Source of the DNA: an uncultured Bacteroidales bacterium
GTDB taxonomy: Bacteria > Bacteroidota > Bacteroidia > Bacteroidales > UBA932
Assembly: GCA_900316955.1 (NCBI GenBank)
Contig: ONEX01000002.1
Span: 230,064-294,063, forward strand
DNA: 64,000 bases
Reading direction: 5' to 3'
In this document: piece after piece, positions 35,301-42,750 of the stretch
How positions within the stretch are numbered: position 1 is the first letter of the stretch
Layout of the letters: every line of letters starts with the position of its first letter
Position numbers and translations under genes: made by a program
The notes under the pieces: generated by a model
Seen by the model: the letters and a program-made list of their open reading frames with translations, nothing else
The model's database searches: none
Told to the model about the DNA's origin: nothing

Positions 35301-36944
35301 GACAAACGCGGGCTGGGGAGCCTCAGGAGCATCGTCATCGCGGGTATTGACCGGACGGACATCGAAGAAAGGAAGGATACCGGAAATTCCCAGTTCCTTG
35401 AGTTCCTCACGGGTGAAAGGATCGTCAGTCACCTCATCAGCTAAGCCGAAGAGATACATGATGAACCGCCAGGAGGAAGGATCGGTAATGAATTCCTCGA
35501 CACCGTCAGCGACATCCTGCGCATACTGGGCAGGGAGGAACTGATAGGTCACCTGCGTAGGCTGGTCGACGAAAAGGACAGGGATTTCCTCGGTCTCGTT
35601 CTCACTGGGAGCACGACCGTCGCTTTCAAGCTGATAGACATAGGACATGTTGGTCGTGATCTTCAGGTCGTCGTAGTCCGGAACATACTGGACGCTCTGG
35701 ATGCGGGAGAGAGCCTCGATAACACGCGCGTTCAGCGTCTCGAGCTGAGAGTAGATGTCAGCGAAAATTTCGTTGAGCGTCGGAATCAGATACTCATCGA
35801 CCCATTCCCAGATTTCGTCGATCTGATCCTGGAGGAGCTGGTCGGCATCGTCGATATAGCCCTGGAGGTCATAGTAAACATTGCCGTCCTCATCTTCCTT
35901 GGCGCAGAATTCAAGCGCAGCTAGAACTTTGTCCATGGAAGCCTCGAGCGTACCGACGCGGACCTGGAGATCCAAAACCTTCTCTTCGATCACGTCGATC
36001 TGGTCCTGGAGGTTCTTCACTTCGCCATCGATGTACTCCTTGACGGTCTTGTCACCCCAGTCACCGGCGAGAAGGGCCTCGCAAGCCTCGAGACGGCCGA
36101 GGAGGGTTCCCTTCATCTCGTTCATCTTCTCCTCGGTGCCAAAAGCCTTGGCGACGACGGAGAGATACTTGGCGGTGTAGTCATCCTTCAGGGTCTGGTC
36201 GGCCTCGTCGATGTACTCCTTGATGGTCTTGTCCTCCGGGAAGCCGGCGGTCAGGGCAGTGAGGGCGTCGATGGCTTCCTGCATGGAATCGATGGTAGCC
36301 TTCGTGTACTTCTCGTAAGCGGCCTTGTAGTAGGTGTCGAACTCGGTCTTGTCAAGCTTGCCGTTCTGGAGGTCGATGATGTTCTGACGGATGGTCGGGA
36401 GTTCATCTTCGATCGCCTTGATCCGGTCCTTGATCTGGTCGATGATGCCACCTTCCTTGGTGAGATCGTCGAGGGTCTTCTCGGCAGCCTGCAGACGGGT
36501 GTCGAGCTTGCCGATCTCGCCGGAGATGAGGAGACGGAGGTCAGCCTCGACCTTGGCCAGTTCTTCCTTGCTGGCCTTGTTGTTCTCGAGCTCCTGATAC
36601 TTCTCCGTCAGCGTGTTGATCTGCTTCTGGAAATCAGCGTCCTCGATGGCCTTGACACGGTCCTTGAGACCCGAAATCTCGCCGTTGAGAGCGGTCTGGA
36701 GGTCGGAAATGGCCTTGTTCAGCTTGTCGATGTCGGCCTTGTGGTCGGCGGCTGTCTCAAGGGTAGCAACGGTAGCCTGAAGCTCCTTGACCTGGTTCTC
36801 GAGCGTGGCAACCTTGCCCGAGGTCAGATCGTCAACCTTCTTGTCTACCTTCTGGATGTCGACTTCGTAGTCGGTACATCCGGTCGCAAACAGGGCTACT
36901 CCGGCGAGGAGCAGCGCTGCAAGTTTGGTGAATTTGACTTTCAT
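32370..36944 (-). CDS. Very large coiled-coil surface lipoprotein, unknown function
   Basis: 1524 residues with a lipoprotein signal (MKVKFTKLAALLLAGVALFATGC). Residues about 25-420 are heptad-rich coiled coil (VDKKVDDLTSGKVATLENQV, LEASMDKVLAALEF). The rest is beta-rich, acidic and aromatic, with several Ig-like segments. Its start resembles the N-terminal coiled-coil region annotated in many Bacteroides lipoproteins as PL29-lyase-like, but I see no lyase domain. It starts 33 nt after the OmpA gene ends and is closed by a terminator, so the two are co-transcribed. A rod projecting from the outer membrane, such as an adhesin or envelope spacer, is a reasonable guess. The gene looks less GC-rich than its neighbours. 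Confidence 0.75.
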   Translation of the reverse strand: MKVKFTKLAALLLAGVALFATGCTDYEVDIQKVDKKVDDLTSGKVATLENQVKELQATVATLETAADHKADIDKLNKAISDLQTALNGEISGLKDRVKAIEDADFQKQINTLTEKYQELENNKASKEELAKVEADLRLLISGEIGKLDTRLQAAEKTLDDLTKEGGIIDQIKDRIKAIEDELPTIRQNIIDLQNGKLDKTEFDTYYKAAYEKYTKATIDSMQEAIDALTALTAGFPEDKTIKEYIDEADQTLKDDYTAKYLSVVAKAFGTEEKMNEMKGTLLGRLEACEALLAGDWGDKTVKEYIDGEVKNLQDQIDVIEEKVLDLQVRVGTLEASMDKVLAALEFCAKEDEDGNVYYDLQGYIDDADQLLQDQIDEIWEWVDEYLIPTLNEIFADIYSQLETLNARVIEALSRIQSVQYVPDYDDLKITTNMSYVYQLESDGRAPSENETEEIPVLFVDQPTQVTYQFLPAQYAQDVADGVEEFITDPSSWRFIMYLFGLADEVTDDPFTREELKELGISGILPFFDVRPVNTRDDDAPEAPQPAFVITSVDKVDTATGEITFTVQPVNVASAQYAANGIKPIKDLYMTDAVYDDIYKMLYWPVLTQDGESYQYTDADWGRFVHYVYDYNDLKAYEDRAAFAAQLRMYAFQDFDENPYYEYDDEEEPYIDYENELASPYNVLYPKVSEIQILPDPYKKEEDGSVRPFLEDEVYQTLPYSALRKDGDNAIGEKPEQDPKGYRIILDQAVPVVSIDGGQPMSLEAAEKAGYHVPPITTEFKEFKYFDPDGAELAEEKKANFVETPKVYAEFEMNAEKPASSRKMEVGDHILGWYEFKSLLGAFQAFGSVEITKPQGTISANSNIVWTYSLDANVDHNLWVKDYKGTQAVETVEGGEVYNRTALAVNVDAEGAATLEKNLGLTIEDFRHAAPVAGSLKVTTTDETGAVVTVDTITFPGEYPVKIDADGNLTVDIAGFEWNKVYTVTADYELEAALVTVTWTITTVDRNRDVITIELPEYAFELNGEDYDATNDTYTSKPQQFLDQLFAKFVDQKIINQEEVKDYEEAADFKGDGTPGIGGKEGHLTRYYDEDGNIPATDSKYVICGDDYALFYQVTSAQLYDVWKAGEPQVRNVLTFIGQQVKITWPVTVDIPNYDFLHLRYYTFNTKREAADFITKLDFTAKQAGKADVEWWSQVYPSYYTDKAADGAAVDPDNRISNRYAVADYDVAYINLAELAFNVVDEKDEPMTEEQIADENLVVNFAYTWKNKGLDPLPTVDQLLNGNPIIKDYKDLWMAPTTFYYRTNEYEFIPVVGTLAIRSGNTDFEIKTRFQNNGRNSVKHPSEALDYSSYAVVRWTPFKVPPTVKNIEIILDENKVYREPLLKGVNLKDIRPNGASFDVIADGQWVMGNAAADATAESETNGYLAGIRSDVAYHIDPVFDFSTVELPLELQKLLTLKFFDGQQYIDAKDATPEQKKTLPPYIVFDYSSQIQFHGVIEVPISVVLNNPWQEAISFDYKLFIKGIGD

Positions 36945-36977
36945 AAAGTTGGTATGGAATTAAAGTTGTTTGTTTCC

Positions 36978-38153
36978 TTACTTGATGGTGCTGATGACGA
37001 CGCGGTTCAGGTCGTTCTCCTCGAACGGCTGGATGCGGTCGCCGTTGGCGACGACGGAGACGATGCGGCTTTCGGCGATGCCACGCTCCACCAGGAAGTC
37101 CTTCACGGCGGCGGCACGCTGCTCGGAGAGCTTCTGGTTGATGCGCTTGGTACCGGTGCCCTTGTCGGCGTGGCCGGCGATGGCGATGTTCACATCCGGG
37201 TTCGCCTTGAGCCAGTCGATGTAGCGGACGAGCTTCGCGGCTTCCTCGTCGGAGATGACGTAGGAGTTGATCGTGAAGAAGGTGTTCACCTGGCGCATTT
37301 CGGCGGCGAGCGCCTCGGCGGCAGCCTTGGCGGCGGCAGCCTTCTCGGCGGCGGCCTTCTCAGCGGCGGCCTTCTCGGCGGCGGCCTTCTCAGCGGCGAG
37401 CTTCGCCTGACGCTCGGCCTCGAGGCGGGCCTTCTCAGCGGCGGCGGCAGCCTCCGCGGCGGCGAGCTCGGCGAGGTACTTGGCGCTCGGACGGGTGGTC
37501 TTGCCGAAGTTGATCTTCAGGCCGGCGAGGGCGTTGAACTGGAAGTCCGGATGACCGACCTTCTTGGAATTGAACTTGTCGGAGAGGACATTGTCGTTCA
37601 CCTCGAGGGTGAGGGCGACGGCGTCGCTCAGGCGGAAGTCAGCGCCCAGGCCCACGCGGGCGACCGGGGTGACCATGTTCTTCTCCCAAAGATAGGCGAA
37701 ATACTCCTTCGGGTTAGTCTTGGTGATGTTGTTCGCGCCGTTCTTGAAGCCGTAGGCGACACCGCCGCCGAGGAACACGAACGGGTTGAACACGCGGTCA
37801 TGCTTGTAGCCGAGCAGCTGCGCAAGGTTGAGGGTGAGGTCGAACGCGCCCTGGAGGTAGTTGAACTTGTACACCTCGAGCGGGGCGACGACGTTGCCCT
37901 TGCCCTGATAGCCGGCCACGTTGAAGCGAAGGCCGAGGGTGGGATTGAACTGATACCCGAGGGAGAGGGCTCCGGCAGGGGAGATCAGGTCCTTGAAAGC
38001 GGTTTCGCCGATGGTGTAACCGGCGCCGCCCTGGATCTGGCCGTACCAGTGAGGATTGAACTCCAGGCTGGGATCGGACTTGCTCTGCTGCGCGAACGCC
38101 ACCTGGGCGCCCAGCGCAAGGGCGAGGATCAGTGTTAAGCTTTTCAGTTTCAT
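36978..38153 (-). CDS. OmpA-family outer-membrane protein with Ala/Lys/Glu repeat linker
   Basis: 391 residues. The signal peptide (MKLKSLTLILALALGAQVAFA) is followed by an eight-stranded barrel (about 30-220), a helical linker made of AAAEK repeats (about 230-290) and a C-terminal OmpA peptidoglycan-binding domain (about 295-390). In that domain, GHADKGTGTKRINQKLSEQR carries the conserved Asp and Arg that grip diaminopimelate. It anchors the outer membrane to the cell wall and leads an operon with the giant lipoprotein. Its leader is about 120 nt. Confidence 0.92.
   Translation of the reverse strand: MKLKSLTLILALALGAQVAFAQQSKSDPSLEFNPHWYGQIQGGAGYTIGETAFKDLISPAGALSLGYQFNPTLGLRFNVAGYQGKGNVVAPLEVYKFNYLQGAFDLTLNLAQLLGYKHDRVFNPFVFLGGGVAYGFKNGANNITKTNPKEYFAYLWEKNMVTPVARVGLGADFRLSDAVALTLEVNDNVLSDKFNSKKVGHPDFQFNALAGLKINFGKTTRPSAKYLAELAAAEAAAAAEKARLEAERQAKLAAEKAAAEKAAAEKAAAEKAAAAKAAAEALAAEMRQVNTFFTINSYVISDEEAAKLVRYIDWLKANPDVNIAIAGHADKGTGTKRINQKLSEQRAAAVKDFLVERGIAESRIVSVVANGDRIQPFEENDLNRVVISTIK
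37331..37398. repeat. 15-bp tandem repeat inside the OmpA gene
   Basis: At least four near-identical units of GCGGCGGCCTTCTCA/G encode the AAAEK linker on the minus strand. Copy number could vary by slippage without a frameshift. Confidence 0.8.
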
Positions 38154-38279
38154 ATGATAAGAATTGTGTTGTTCTTATTAAAATATTTAAGGTATATCTG
38201 CCTCGTTTTTGCCCTTTTTTTCCCTTCGGTGGGGGCCGAAAAACGCAGCGTCCCATTTGGACACTCCAATATACGATGA

Positions 38280-38311
38280 CAAAATTAAGCAGAATAATCT
38301 GATTTTCCCAA
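38280..38311 (-). promoter_or_regulatory. Promoter of the OmpA operon
   Basis: On the minus strand TTG (38311-38309), a 21-nt spacer and TAATTTTG (38287-38280). The long leader contains a TTCGG..CCGAA hairpin. Confidence 0.55.
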
Positions 38312-38356
38312 CAATTTCTGAACTTTTAACCAAATAAATCGGCGAAAAATGGGATT

Positions 38357-38379
38357 GTACGAGGTTTTTCGTACCTTTG
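38357..38379 (+). promoter_or_regulatory. lysS promoter with overlapping palindrome
   Basis: TACCTTTG at 38372-38379 is the -7 element. A palindrome GTACGA-N6-TCGTAC (38357-38374) overlaps it and may be an operator. The leader is about 25 nt. Confidence 0.5.
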
Positions 38380-38407
38380 CAGACGGAAAAAACAGATAAC
38401 TTCTTCT

Positions 38408-39925
38408 ATGGCAATCACTATCGACCTCAACGAGCAGGAACGCGGACGCCGGGAATCCCTCGCGAAGCTCCGCGAACTGGGCATCAATCCATATCCGGCC
38501 CCCCTCTATCCCGTGGACACCACCACCGCCGAAATCGCGGCCGGCTACGACCCTGAGAAGGGCAATTTCGCCGACGTGTGCCTCGCCGGGCGCATCATGT
38601 CCCGCCGCATCATGGGCGCCGCCTCCTTCATGGAGCTGCAGGACCACACGGGACGCATCCAGGTGTATGTCAAGCGGGACGAGATCTGCCCCGGCGAAGA
38701 CAAGACCTTATATAACACCGTCTTCAAGAAGCTCCTGGACATCGGCGACATCATCGGCATCAAGGGCTTCGCCTTCATCACCCAGACGGGCCAGCTCTCC
38801 GTCCATGCGAAGGAGCTCACCGTCCTCTCCAAGTCCCTCCGCGTCCTCCCCATCGTGAAAACCGACGCCGACGGCACGGTGCACGACAGCTTCGAGGATC
38901 CGGAGCTCCGCTACCGCCAGCGGTACGTGGACCTCGTGGTGAACCCGCAGGTGAAGGAAACCTTCGTCAAGCGGGCGAAGATCATCTCCACGATGCGCCG
39001 CTACTTCGACGAGGCCGGCTGCCTGGAAGTGGAAACCCCGATCCTGCAGCCCATCCCGGGCGGCGCGACCGCGCGCCCGTTCATCACGCACCACAACGCG
39101 CTGGACGTGGACATGTACCTGCGCATCGCGAACGAGCTGTACCTGAAGCGCCTCATCGTGGGCGGCTTCCCGGGCGTGTACGAGTTCGCGAAGAACTTCC
39201 GCAACGAGGGCATGGACAAGACCCACAACCCGGAATTCACCTGCGTAGAGCTGTACGTCGCGTACAAGGACTACGAGTGGATGATGGAGTTCACCGAGAA
39301 GATGCTCGGGCAGGTGGCCGAAGCCACCGGCGGTCTCACCAAGACCATCGCCGGGAACGAGATCTCCTTCCAGGGCCCGTTCCGCCGCCTCCGCATCCTG
39401 GACGCGATCAAGGAATACGCCGGGGTCGATGTCAAGGGCATGGACGAGGCGCAGCTGCGCGCTGCCTGCAAGCAGCTGAACGTCGAGGTGACCCCGGAAA
39501 TGGGCGTCGGGAAGCTCATCGACGCCATCTTCGGCGAATACTGCGAGAAGAACCTCATCCAGCCCACCTTCATCATCGACTATCCCGTGGAGATGTCCCC
39601 GCTCACCAAGCGCTGCCGCTACGACGACACCCTCACCGAGCGGTTCGAGCTCTTCGTCGCCGGCAAGGAGCTGGCGAACGCCTACTCCGAGCTGAACGAC
39701 CCGATCGACCAGCTCGAGCGCTTCGAGGAGCAGGCCGCCCTCAAGTCCAAGGGCGACGACGAGGCGATGTACATCGACTATGACTTCGTGCGCGCGCTGG
39801 AGTACGGCATGCCGCCCACCTCGGGCATCGGCATCGGCATCGACCGCCTCACGATGTTCATGACGGGCAACGACGCCATCCAGGACGTCCTCTTCTTCCC
39901 GACGATGAAGCCGGAAAAATTCTAG
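38408..39925 (+). CDS. lysS: Lysyl-tRNA synthetase, class II
   Basis: Charges tRNA(Lys). The 505-residue product has the N-terminal OB-fold anticodon-binding domain (about 55-160, [20 protein letters not shown]). The class II core has motif 2 [15 protein letters not shown] and motif 3 [15 protein letters not shown] near the C terminus. Length and motifs are complete. Its TAG stop is also the first triplet of a palindromic repeat, which separates it from the methyltransferase gene downstream. Confidence 0.97.
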   Translation: MAITIDLNEQERGRRESLAKLRELGINPYPAPLYPVDTTTAEIAAGYDPEKGNFADVCLAGRIMSRRIMGAASFMELQDHTGRIQVYVKRDEICPGEDKTLYNTVFKKLLDIGDIIGIKGFAFITQTGQLSVHAKELTVLSKSLRVLPIVKTDADGTVHDSFEDPELRYRQRYVDLVVNPQVKETFVKRAKIISTMRRYFDEAGCLEVETPILQPIPGGATARPFITHHNALDVDMYLRIANELYLKRLIVGGFPGVYEFAKNFRNEGMDKTHNPEFTCVELYVAYKDYEWMMEFTEKMLGQVAEATGGLTKTIAGNEISFQGPFRRLRILDAIKEYAGVDVKGMDEAQLRAACKQLNVEVTPEMGVGKLIDAIFGEYCEKNLIQPTFIIDYPVEMSPLTKRCRYDDTLTERFELFVAGKELANAYSELNDPIDQLERFEEQAALKSKGDDEAMYIDYDFVRALEYGMPPTSGIGIGIDRLTMFMTGNDAIQDVLFFPTMKPEKF

Positions 39926-39949
39926 ATTCCGGGTCAAGCCCGGAATGAC
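39923..39949. repeat. Palindromic repeat, family A, at the lysS stop codon
   Basis: TAG (the lysS stop), arms ATTCCGGG and CCCGGAAT, ending GAC: the same 27-nt unit as at 23184-23210. Its GGAATGAC end also contains an in-frame ATG for the next gene. Confidence 0.85.
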
Positions 39950-39953
39950 GGCC

Positions 39954-40748
39954 ATGCGTATCGAAACCATCACATCGGCGCAGAACCCGAAAATCAAGAA
40001 TCTGCTCCTGCTGCAGGAAAAATCCAAGGCGCGGCGGGAGCAGGGTCTTTTCGTGGTGGAAGGCCGCCGCGAGCTGGAGCACTGCCTGGAGGCGGGCTTC
40101 CGGGCAAGGACGGTGTTCGTGTGTCCGGAGGTGATGGGAGAGAGATGGCCGGTCGGGGCCGGCCATGACGACACCCTCGTCGTCGAAATCCCCGAGGCGC
40201 TGTACCGGAAGGTGGCGTACCGAGAAGGGACCGAGGGCATCCTCGCCGAGGTCGAAGTCCGCGAACGGCGCCTGGAGGACCTCGCGCTGGGCGAGCGTCC
40301 GCTGGTGATGGTGCTGGAGTCGGTGGAGAAGCCGGGAAACCTGGGCGCGGTGCTCCGCAGCGCCGACGCCGCCCGGGCCGACGCGGTGATCGTCTGCGAC
40401 CCGCTGACGGACCTGTGGAACCCGAACCTCATCCGGGCGAGCATCGGCGCGGTGTTCACCGTCCCCACGGTGTGCGCCTCGTCGGCCGAGACCATCGACT
40501 GGCTCAAGGCCCGCGGCATCCGCATCCTCACCGCCCAGCTCCAGGATTCATCCTGGTACTATGATACGGACATGACCGGCGGAACGGCCCTGGTGATGGG
40601 TACCGAATCCACCGGTCTTACCGATGTCTGGCGCCGCGCCGCGGATGCGCACATCCGCATCCCGATGCTCGGCCGCCTGGACAGTCTCAATGTGTCCGTT
40701 TCCGCCGCCATCCTCCTCTTCGAGGCCGTCCGGCAGCGGAACAGCTGA
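39954..40748 (+). CDS. TrmH/SpoU-family RNA 2'-O-methyltransferase
   Basis: Methylates a ribose in rRNA or tRNA with S-adenosylmethionine through a knotted SPOUT fold. The 264-residue product has an N-terminal substrate-binding domain (RIETITSAQNPKIKNLLLLQ). The SPOUT motifs are VEKPGNLGAVLRSADAA, GTESTGLTDVW and IPMLGRLDSLNVSVSAAILL. ATG 39954 is preferred; an in-frame ATG at 39945 lies inside the palindromic repeat. Residues about 64-72 (RWPVGAGHD) come from a second palindrome inserted in frame. The target RNA is not known. Confidence 0.88.
   Translation: MRIETITSAQNPKIKNLLLLQEKSKARREQGLFVVEGRRELEHCLEAGFRARTVFVCPEVMGERWPVGAGHDDTLVVEIPEALYRKVAYREGTEGILAEVEVRERRLEDLALGERPLVMVLESVEKPGNLGAVLRSADAARADAVIVCDPLTDLWNPNLIRASIGAVFTVPTVCASSAETIDWLKARGIRILTAQLQDSSWYYDTDMTGGTALVMGTESTGLTDVWRRAADAHIRIPMLGRLDSLNVSVSAAILLFEAVRQRNS
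40143..40169. repeat. Palindromic repeat inside the methyltransferase gene
   Basis: Arms ATGGCCGG and CCGGCCAT with a 6-nt loop, flanked by AG and GAC like the intergenic copies. It is read in frame as part of a surface loop between the two domains. Confidence 0.6.
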
Positions 40749-40752
40749 TTTC

Positions 40753-41727
40753 CTATTTGATTTCTCCGCTCTTCACGCGGTCCAGGAAGTACTTCACCCG
40801 CCAGGTGTAGTTCTTCGGGTCCTTCGCGTAGGAGTTCGCGTGGACGGCGCCGGGGACGAGGACGAGTTCCTTGTAGCCGTGCGTCTTGGCCTCGTAGTTC
40901 TTGAAGACGTGGTCCACGGGGACGAAGTCGTCCTCCGTGCCGTGGATGAAGAGCATCGGACGGTCGCACTTGGCGAGCTGGTCCACGGAGGAGGCCTCCT
41001 TGAAGCCCCAGCCGTAGCGCTGCTTCGACACGATGCTCGCGCTGTTCAGGATCGGGAACGGGGGCAGGTGGAAGCTGTCCTTGAGGTTGTGGGCGAACTG
41101 GTCCCAGGCGGAGGAGTAGCCGCAGTCCTCGACAAAGGCGCGGATGTAGGGCGGGAGGTCGTCGCCGCTCATCATCATCGCGGTGGCCGCGCCCATGGAC
41201 ACGCCGTGCACGACGGTGAAGTCGTCCTTGAAGAGGTCGTGGGCGACCACGGCCCAGTCTTCCACGTCCAGGCGGTCGAGCCAGCCCATCTGGGCGGCCT
41301 CGCCCTCGGAGTAGCCGAAGAACTGGAGGTCCGGGGCCATCACGTTATAGTTGAACTCGTCGCGGTACATGCGCACGAGGTACATGAAGACGAGGTGGTT
41401 GTCCGTGTAGCCATGGACCACGATCGCCGTGCCCTGGGCCGTGGCGGGATCCTTGGCGGGGGCGTAGACGGCGTGCAGCTTGTGGCCGTCCGGGTCCGTG
41501 CGGGTGATGTCCTTGAAGATGCCCTTGGCGTGCAGGTCGTCGTACCAGGCCATCACGCCGGGGGCGAGGGAGTCGGCCTTGGCGCGGGTGCGCTCGATGT
41601 CGGCCTCGCCGTGCTGGGCGGGCTTGAGGGCGTAGTTGGTCATGAATTTGCCGGCGAGGCAGCCCGTGAGGCAGTTCGCGGCGAGGAGGAGCGAGGCGCT
41701 CCAAAGGAGGATGCGTTTCAGTGTCAT
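40753..41727 (-). CDS. Alpha/beta-hydrolase lipoprotein
   Basis: 324-residue exported hydrolase (lipobox near LTGCLAG). The catalytic triad is visible: nucleophile Ser in HGVSMGAA, Asp in IHGTEDDFVP and His in PGAVHANS. It resembles serine esterases or peptidases of the BAAT/DLH-like group that Bacteroidetes keep at the envelope. The substrate is unknown. It is convergent with the methyltransferase gene, 4 nt apart, and ends a minus-strand run starting at 43746. Confidence 0.85.
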   Translation of the reverse strand: MTLKRILLWSASLLLAANCLTGCLAGKFMTNYALKPAQHGEADIERTRAKADSLAPGVMAWYDDLHAKGIFKDITRTDPDGHKLHAVYAPAKDPATAQGTAIVVHGYTDNHLVFMYLVRMYRDEFNYNVMAPDLQFFGYSEGEAAQMGWLDRLDVEDWAVVAHDLFKDDFTVVHGVSMGAATAMMMSGDDLPPYIRAFVEDCGYSSAWDQFAHNLKDSFHLPPFPILNSASIVSKQRYGWGFKEASSVDQLAKCDRPMLFIHGTEDDFVPVDHVFKNYEAKTHGYKELVLVPGAVHANSYAKDPKNYTWRVKYFLDRVKSGEIK

Positions 41728-41743
41728 AGTTTGTGTGTGGTTG

Positions 41744-42217
41744 CTATTTCAGGAAATCGATGGCGCCGAACAGGCCCAGCGACGCCAGGAGCATGATCGC
41801 TCCGGCGAGGAGGACGCCCAGCAGGACGAACAGGACGCTTTTCTTGAAGTCCATGTCCAGGATGCTGGCGGCGAGGGTGCCGGTCCACGCGCCCGTGCCC
41901 GGCAGCGGGATGCCCACGAACAGGAGCAGCGCGACGTACAGGCCGCGGCCGGCCTTCTCCTCCAGCTTGCGTCCGCCCTTCTCGCCCTTCTCCAGGCACC
42001 AGGTGAAGAACTTGCCGATGTACTTCTTGTCCTTGCCCCATTCCAGGATACGGCGGGCGAACAGGAAGATGAACGGGACCGGCAGCATGTTGCCGATCAC
42101 AGACACGATGATGGAGGGGACGATGGGGAGGCCCATGCCCACGGCATACGGGATGGCGCCGCGCAGTTCGATGAGCGGGACCATCGAGATGAGGAAGACG
42201 ATGATGTATTTCTTCAT
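41744..42217 (-). CDS. Small multidrug-export-like membrane protein (COG2426 family)
   Basis: 157-residue integral membrane protein with about four helices: MKKYIIVFLISMVPLIELRG, a second segment around VSVIGNMLPVPFIFLF, and two C-terminal ones. The ELRGAIPYA and GIPLPGTGAWTG motifs mark the COG2426 family, annotated as small multidrug export proteins though the function is unproven. ATG 42217 overlaps the stop of the previous gene by 4 bases (ATGA), which fixes the start and suggests translational coupling. Confidence 0.8.
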   Translation of the reverse strand: MKKYIIVFLISMVPLIELRGAIPYAVGMGLPIVPSIIVSVIGNMLPVPFIFLFARRILEWGKDKKYIGKFFTWCLEKGEKGGRKLEEKAGRGLYVALLLFVGIPLPGTGAWTGTLAASILDMDFKKSVLFVLLGVLLAGAIMLLASLGLFGAIDFLK

Positions 42218-42747
42218 CGGATCTTGTCCATGAACTTGATCAGTTCCTTGCACACTTCGGCCTCGCTGAGCCTGCGGTCCTCGGGATCCTTGATCACGAG
42301 GTCGAAGGTGTTGCCCGGCAGCTGGACGCGGCCGATCTTGAAGTGCGCGCGGGAGGCGGTGGCCATGAACTCGAGGGGGAAGTCGGTCGAGGGAAGGAGG
42401 GAGATGAACAGGTCTGGCTCGCCGTCGAGCATCAGCGAGACCTTCTCGCGGGAGGGCTTGCCGAACCAGTTGAGGTCCTTCTTGAGGATGGTGGTGGTGA
42501 TGCTGGTGATGAGGCGCTCCCCTTCCGTGAGCTTCCGGAAGTCGAAGAAGAAGATGTCGCCCTTGATGTTGTGTTCACGGAAGAACAGCAGGAGGGTGTT
42601 CTTGCACTCGTTGAACGAGGTGTCCTCCACGTCGATGAACGCGACGGCGGAGCGGATCTTGTCCAGCGGGACGAATCCCGTGGGCTCCGTGGAGGCGTTC
42701 TTCTTCAGGCTCTGGCGCCTGAGCATTTCTTTTACCGGTTCCAGCAT
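42214..42747 (-). CDS. DUF6913-like protein of unknown function
   Basis: 177-residue soluble protein without signal or membrane segment. TGFVPLDKIRSAVAFIDVED at about 23-42, and a later WFGKP followed by DLFISLLP, resemble a small Bacteroidales family I recall as DUF6913. Its role is unknown. It starts 3 nt after the PfkB-type kinase gene and overlaps the next gene by 4 nt. Confidence 0.6.
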   Translation of the reverse strand: MLEPVKEMLRRQSLKKNASTEPTGFVPLDKIRSAVAFIDVEDTSFNECKNTLLLFFREHNIKGDIFFFDFRKLTEGERLITSITTTILKKDLNWFGKPSREKVSLMLDGEPDLFISLLPSTDFPLEFMATASRAHFKIGRVQLPGNTFDLVIKDPEDRRLSEAEVCKELIKFMDKIR

Positions 42748-42750
42748 AGT

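Noticed and set aside
37331-37398. 15-bp repeats considered as CRISPR or a non-coding satellite
   Set aside because: They are in frame and encode the OmpA linker.
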